A stretch of DNA of 64,000 nt, from NCBI RefSeq assembly GCF_004119495.1, contig NZ_NRQU01000001.1:94199-158198 (forward strand), given 5' to 3'. Both the position numbers and the translations under genes were made by a program. Below are positions 60,095 to 64,000 of this stretch, piece by piece. The stretch comes from Flavobacterium sp. YO12 (GTDB taxonomy: Bacteria; Bacteroidota; Bacteroidia; Flavobacteriales; Flavobacteriaceae). Below the pieces are notes generated by a model. The model did no database searches, was not told the DNA's origin, and saw only the letters and a list, made by a program, of their open reading frames with translations. Each line of letters starts with the position of its first letter. Positions within the stretch are counted from its first letter, which is position 1.

Positions 60095-63000
60095 CTAATT
60101 CTGCAAAATCAGATTTTGAGTGACACCATCCAAACAGTCAACCTTTATCAAGTATATTCCAGACGTTGCACCCGTAATATTGAATTCGAAATTTTGGACT
60201 TCTTCCGAGAAAACTATATTTCGCTTTTGTAAAACCGCACCATTCAGATTAAAAATATAAACAGTCGCTTTTGCTGATTTTGGACGTTTAATTTGAATTG
60301 AAAACAAGCCTGAAGTTGGATTGGGATAAACAACCATTTCATTTTGAACAATTGAAACTTCATTGCCAACTAAAGATACTGGTTTATTACTTAGGGAGTT
60401 TTTTTGTAATATTATACTATTTTGATCCACCTTTTGTACTGTTAAGAGTTCCGTTGCAAGGTTAACTGTAATGTTATAAACACCTGCTTCCGCAATATTC
60501 CACTTTGTATCAGTCCCGTCAACACGGTATCGCGCAGCAGTAAGAAAGTCAGCATTAACAGCGTCAGAATACAGCCAGTTCCCATCCTCCCAATTATTGG
60601 AAATAAAATCTGTTCCCAATTTTGCATGAATTTTGATCTCACCTGCGTTTAATGCACCTGTAAAAGTCCATATATTCGAGTCTGGTGCCGTTCTGGCCAA
60701 GTCAGTAGTAATATCACCTTCAGGTCTGATCCAAGTCCCTGATGGGGAACCGGGACCAACTAAAGTAAGATGATCATAATCCAACCTCTTCACTGATAAG
60801 CGTCCCTTTGTCAGATCGACTGTAATTTTATACAGTCCGGCTTGCGCAACATTCCATTTATAATCGTTGCTGCTGTCAATTATGTACTCTGCAGCAGTTC
60901 TGAAATCAGCATTATTGCTTTTCGCCTGAAGCCAAGAACCGTCAAGCCAGTTGTCGGCTATAAAATCCGATCCGATTTTTGCATGAATTTTAACCTGGCC
61001 TACCTTCAACATCCCTGTAAAAGTCCAGATGTTCGAATTAGGACACGTTTGTATAAAGTCGGTGTTTATATCTCCTTCTGGTTTGTTCCAGCTTCCAATT
61101 GGAGATCCGGGTCCTGATAAAGTCATATAATCAAAATATCTTCTCTGTACGGCTATCTTGTTTGCATTAAGATCAACAGTTACTATATAGTACCCAGATT
61201 CTTCAATATTCCATTTAAAATCATTGCTGTCATCAATAAGGTATTCTGTCTGAGTTAGAAAATCGGCATTTGCCGATTTTGCCTGAAGCCAGGATCCGTC
61301 AAGCCAGTTGCCTGCAATAAAATCAGATCCTAATTTTACATGGATCTTAATCTCTCCAGCATTTAAATTCCCCTTAAAAAGCCAGATGTTTGAATTTGGG
61401 GCAGTTTCTGCAAAATCTGTGCTTGAATCTCCTTCGGGCGTGGCCCAATTTCCAATAGAGGATCCCGGGCCTACAAGGGTCATGTAATCATAGTCTATTT
61501 TTTTTACATCTAAGCTCTTCTCACGCAAATTTACTTTTATATTATAAAGCCCCGCAGCCGCAACATTCCATTTATTGTCGGCGCCTCCTACCACATATTC
61601 ATTGGCGGTCAGAAAATTTGCATTACTGTTTTTTGCTTGTAGCCATGAACCGCTAGTCCAGCTGCCTGAAGCAAAACCGCCTGCTTTCGCATGGATTTTA
61701 ATCTCCCCCAAGTTTAAATATCCTGTAAATGTCCAAACGTCAGAGCCAAAGGCACTTTCTTTAAAATCGGTTGCACCAGTACCTTCGGGTTTCGTCCAAC
61801 TGCCTGTTGGTGATGCTGGACCGACTAAAGTGAGGTGATCGAAAATAGGTTCTAAAGTCCATAACTGCGAACTATCGCCGGTGCTGCTTGATTGTACTAC
61901 AATTCCCCTTGCTGCATCCATTTCAAGAGCTTTGGTACTATTGGAGTTTATGATTTTATAATAACCGTTTCCATCAGGAACCATATCCCATTTCTGGCTG
62001 TTTAATCCTAAATACTGCCATGTGTGAATTTTTGCACCGTTATTAACAGACTGTTCAACAACATCAAAAGATTTTTTATCGGACAATGATGTAATGCTGT
62101 ACTCCTTATTTTTTTCAAAGGTAAAAAGCCATTTTTGATCAGATTTATCCCAATCAAGAGTATTTGTCGTTAGTGAATCTCTTAAGGTATTGTAAGCTAT
62201 TGTTTTACCATTCGCTTTTGATTTAATAAAATAATTGTTTCCTGATAAAATATCTGGCTGAGGATTTATTGGTACAACTTTCAAAATCACGCAGCCGTGT
62301 GCAGGCACGTTTACACTATAGGAAGACATGCTTCCTAAATTCGTATGAGTCCAAAGATCCCTTACCGATGCATTGCCTGAAAACCCCAGAGAAGAATTGA
62401 AATCCAAACTGCGGTTCTTAGCTACGTTCTCTCTATTAAAAAAACCAATAATCCAATCTCCGTTAGACATTTGTCCAGCCCAAACCTGACTCGATTCATT
62501 TGTTGGGTCGTTCGTAAATAATGGTTTCCCAACAAAGCCATCTTTATTTAAAGCTAACATTTCTTCATTTTGATAATAAGAAATATCTTGTCCTATCGAA
62601 TTATACTGATCCGCTATAGATAAAGGGCCTCCAGCCATTAAATGTAACGAGATTACCGTTTTTTTTTCATTGTCATTGGCCATTGAATTTAATCTAATGA
62701 AATCTCCATCCAGAATTAATTTCTTTCGTCCCGAGATAAATGACCAATAGGTGTATCCATCAAAAGTATTATAATATTGAGACCACCAGCTATGACGGAT
62801 GCCCCGATCTAAATTATTAAATCTGTTCCACCCTCCATCTCCAAGATCTTCGTTAATTCGAATCATGTGTCCGTATTTATTCTCAGAAACAGCATTATCC
62901 TGTAATTCTGGCATCACCAGACTCAGAAAAATTTTATTTTCATCGCATGCTTCGCGAATCCATCTTAATGCTTTTTCATAATCTTGGGTTGATCTTGCCG

Positions 63001-63613
63001 GACCGTACGTGGAGTCTCCTTTATCGGCTCCCGTTTGGAACCAGGCTAAAAAATCAATCCTTAAATAACTGACACCCATATCGGCATAATATTGTACATA
63101 ACCTTTAATGTACTGTTCAGCCCCAGGATTATTAACCTGAACCCAGTTAAATATTTTTTCCTGACCTTCAATTGGGTTCAGAAGCGTTGATAAGGGAATA
63201 TTTGTACCTTTAATTTTAACTCCCGCATCAGCTGCCTTTTTATTTATCCACAAAGGGTTATTATACATGCCTAATGTCATTCCACGGGCTTTTAAATAAT
63301 CTGCCCAATATTTATAGTCATGTATCCAATTCGAGGAATGTGTTGTTCTGTAACCATCTTGGTTATAGTTTGAGTCATCTCCCCATCCATCTATACAAAT
63401 CATATTGTATCCATATGACTTAAGATTTTCATTCATCCAATCAATATTTTTTTTCCATTCATCTTCAGGGATATAATCGTTTTTAGTAAGATTATATTCA
63501 TACGGATTCCAATACAAGGGAGCCTTATATGGATTGATTTGCGAAAATCCTTTTTCTACAGACAGTAGCAAGGATAAAATTAGCAATAAAATTAAAACAA
63601 GTGTTTTCTTCAT
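60095..63613 (-). CDS. GH27-like isomaltodextranase with ricin-like domain, four SusE/F-like modules and T9SS tail
   Basis: This 1172-residue exported protein has a signal peptide ending VEKGFSQ. A GH27-type barrel follows (about 25-450), with MICIDGWGDD, MGVSYLRIDFLAWFQTG (Asp near 187, likely nucleophile) and RINEDLGDGGW. A ricin-like domain spans about 455-590 (DWDKSDQKWLFTFEK, INSNSTKALEMDAARG). Four repeated modules begin near 591, 706, 825 and 943, each opening with D-(H/Y)-(L/M)-T-L-x-GP-x-S...W...PEG. They look like SusE/SusF outer-membrane binding modules. The end (about 1085-1172) is a type IX secretion sorting domain (MVVYPNPTSGLFSIQI, GATSGIYLIKV). It is probably a surface isomaltodextranase that uses its own binding modules. 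Confidence 0.85.
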   Translation of the reverse strand: MKKTLVLILLLILSLLLSVEKGFSQINPYKAPLYWNPYEYNLTKNDYIPEDEWKKNIDWMNENLKSYGYNMICIDGWGDDSNYNQDGYRTTHSSNWIHDYKYWADYLKARGMTLGMYNNPLWINKKAADAGVKIKGTNIPLSTLLNPIEGQEKIFNWVQVNNPGAEQYIKGYVQYYADMGVSYLRIDFLAWFQTGADKGDSTYGPARSTQDYEKALRWIREACDENKIFLSLVMPELQDNAVSENKYGHMIRINEDLGDGGWNRFNNLDRGIRHSWWSQYYNTFDGYTYWSFISGRKKLILDGDFIRLNSMANDNEKKTVISLHLMAGGPLSIADQYNSIGQDISYYQNEEMLALNKDGFVGKPLFTNDPTNESSQVWAGQMSNGDWIIGFFNRENVAKNRSLDFNSSLGFSGNASVRDLWTHTNLGSMSSYSVNVPAHGCVILKVVPINPQPDILSGNNYFIKSKANGKTIAYNTLRDSLTTNTLDWDKSDQKWLFTFEKNKEYSITSLSDKKSFDVVEQSVNNGAKIHTWQYLGLNSQKWDMVPDGNGYYKIINSNSTKALEMDAARGIVVQSSSTGDSSQLWTLEPIFDHLTLVGPASPTGSWTKPEGTGATDFKESAFGSDVWTFTGYLNLGEIKIHAKAGGFASGSWTSGSWLQAKNSNANFLTANEYVVGGADNKWNVAAAGLYNIKVNLREKSLDVKKIDYDYMTLVGPGSSIGNWATPEGDSSTDFAETAPNSNIWLFKGNLNAGEIKIHVKLGSDFIAGNWLDGSWLQAKSANADFLTQTEYLIDDSNDFKWNIEESGYYIVTVDLNANKIAVQRRYFDYMTLSGPGSPIGSWNKPEGDINTDFIQTCPNSNIWTFTGMLKVGQVKIHAKIGSDFIADNWLDGSWLQAKSNNADFRTAAEYIIDSSNDYKWNVAQAGLYKITVDLTKGRLSVKRLDYDHLTLVGPGSPSGTWIRPEGDITTDLARTAPDSNIWTFTGALNAGEIKIHAKLGTDFISNNWEDGNWLYSDAVNADFLTAARYRVDGTDTKWNIAEAGVYNITVNLATELLTVQKVDQNSIILQKNSLSNKPVSLVGNEVSIVQNEMVVYPNPTSGLFSIQIKRPKSAKATVYIFNLNGAVLQKRNIVFSEEVQNFEFNITGATSGIYLIKVDCLDGVTQNLILQN

Positions 63614-64000
63614 TTTGGTTGGTTTAGAGGTTAGTAAGCAGTTTTAAACAAGAACATTTCAGAATATATTCCCTAAAATTTATGAGAAAATATTCCTGCT
63701 GTTTTTTGTGGTTAGTAAAGTGAGACAATTTAGTGCACATCTACCTCTCCTATTATCAAGTAACATACTGTTATTCAACAATAAAGAAAGTAACAGAAAT
63801 ACAGTTCTCTTAATTGTATATACAAAAGAATCAAAAAATAAATGAGGGAGTACAGAGTTTTAAAAACGTATAGAAAATACATCAACAAATAAATCTTAAA
63901 ACATTATATACCAATCAGTTAAAAGAAAAATATGCTCATATATATATAGAAATATTTCTATTGAAGTTATCCGTAGTAATAGGTTCCAAATGACATTTAT
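63614..64000. other. Upstream region of the GH27-like gene
   Basis: The last 387 bp of the window are AT-rich. They should include the promoter of the GH27-like gene on the minus strand. No gene, repeat or clear promoter motif can be assigned. Confidence 0.4.

Noticed and set aside
59909..60232. Plus-strand ORF of 107 residues near the GH27-like gene end
   Set aside because: Its second half is antisense to the T9SS tail and its first half is AT-rich spacer; no independent support.

Overview
The window looks like a chromosomal stretch, or an integrated element, from a flavobacterium (phylum Bacteroidota). The evidence is AT-rich DNA, TAnnTTTG-type promoter elements, SusC/SusD pairs, a type IX secretion C-terminal signal and Bacteroidota-specific domain families (DUF3347, DUF6377, DUF6428, DUF6660). 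No rRNA, tRNA or CRISPR array was seen.

Layout. (1) 1-3875: tail of an unknown gene, a complete IS21-family element (istA/istB between arrays of 24-bp-spaced terminal repeats), and a 5'-truncated PcfJ-like gene of the kind found on conjugative elements. (2) 4084-24241, + strand: a large copper island. It has DUF6660, four DUF3347 proteins, a YVTN propeller lipoprotein, a haem-binding protein, a CusA RND pump in two overlapping frames, a TolC-like channel, two adaptor subunits, a CopA-type P1B ATPase, a possible nuclease, DUF2911, DUF305 and a multicopper oxidase fused to a CopB-like barrel. (3) 24683-30707, + strand: an arsenic operon (arsR, ArsN-like GNAT, DUF6428, arsC-type phosphatase, ACR3, metallophosphoesterase, Crp/Fnr, four-helix membrane protein, SigZ, Cys-rich peptide). 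(4) 30757-31965: a mercury-type operon (ArsR, MerT-MerP fusion, GDCCVxC protein). (5) 32516-35104: DUF6660 plus a TonB receptor. (6) 35141-38932: scarred DNA with an IS6 element, an IS3 remnant, a GAAA microsatellite, a small membrane protein, a 401-residue exported protein and an MFS remnant. (7) 39109-41590: AraC regulator plus TetX-like flavoprotein between two copies of a dispersed repeat; a third copy follows the mer operon. (8) 41992-63613, - strand: a polysaccharide utilisation locus for an alpha-glucan, most likely dextran: GH65, GH97, GH31, GH66, SusE/F, SusD, SusC, a DUF6377 regulator, DUF1080 and a GH27-like enzyme with a ricin-like domain, four SusE/F-like modules and a T9SS tail.

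How the parts work together. The copper island would move Cu(I) from cytoplasm to periplasm (CopA), oxidise or bind it there (multicopper oxidase, DUF3347 and HMBD proteins) and expel it (Cus-type RND). The ars and mer operons import, reduce or export As and Hg; six of their products end in or near a C-terminal cysteine cluster. The PUL would cut dextran at the surface (GH66, GH27), import it through SusCD and finish it with GH31, GH97 and GH65.

A caution on quality: five genes contain reading-frame breaks that restoring one base at each break repairs, mostly in A/T runs (14494-14501, 19334-19341, about 33201, about 43280 and 43999-44005 in one gene, about 46440). cusA carries a break of the opposite sign. 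Sequencing or assembly indels are a serious possibility, so these genes are described by their reconstructed extent.
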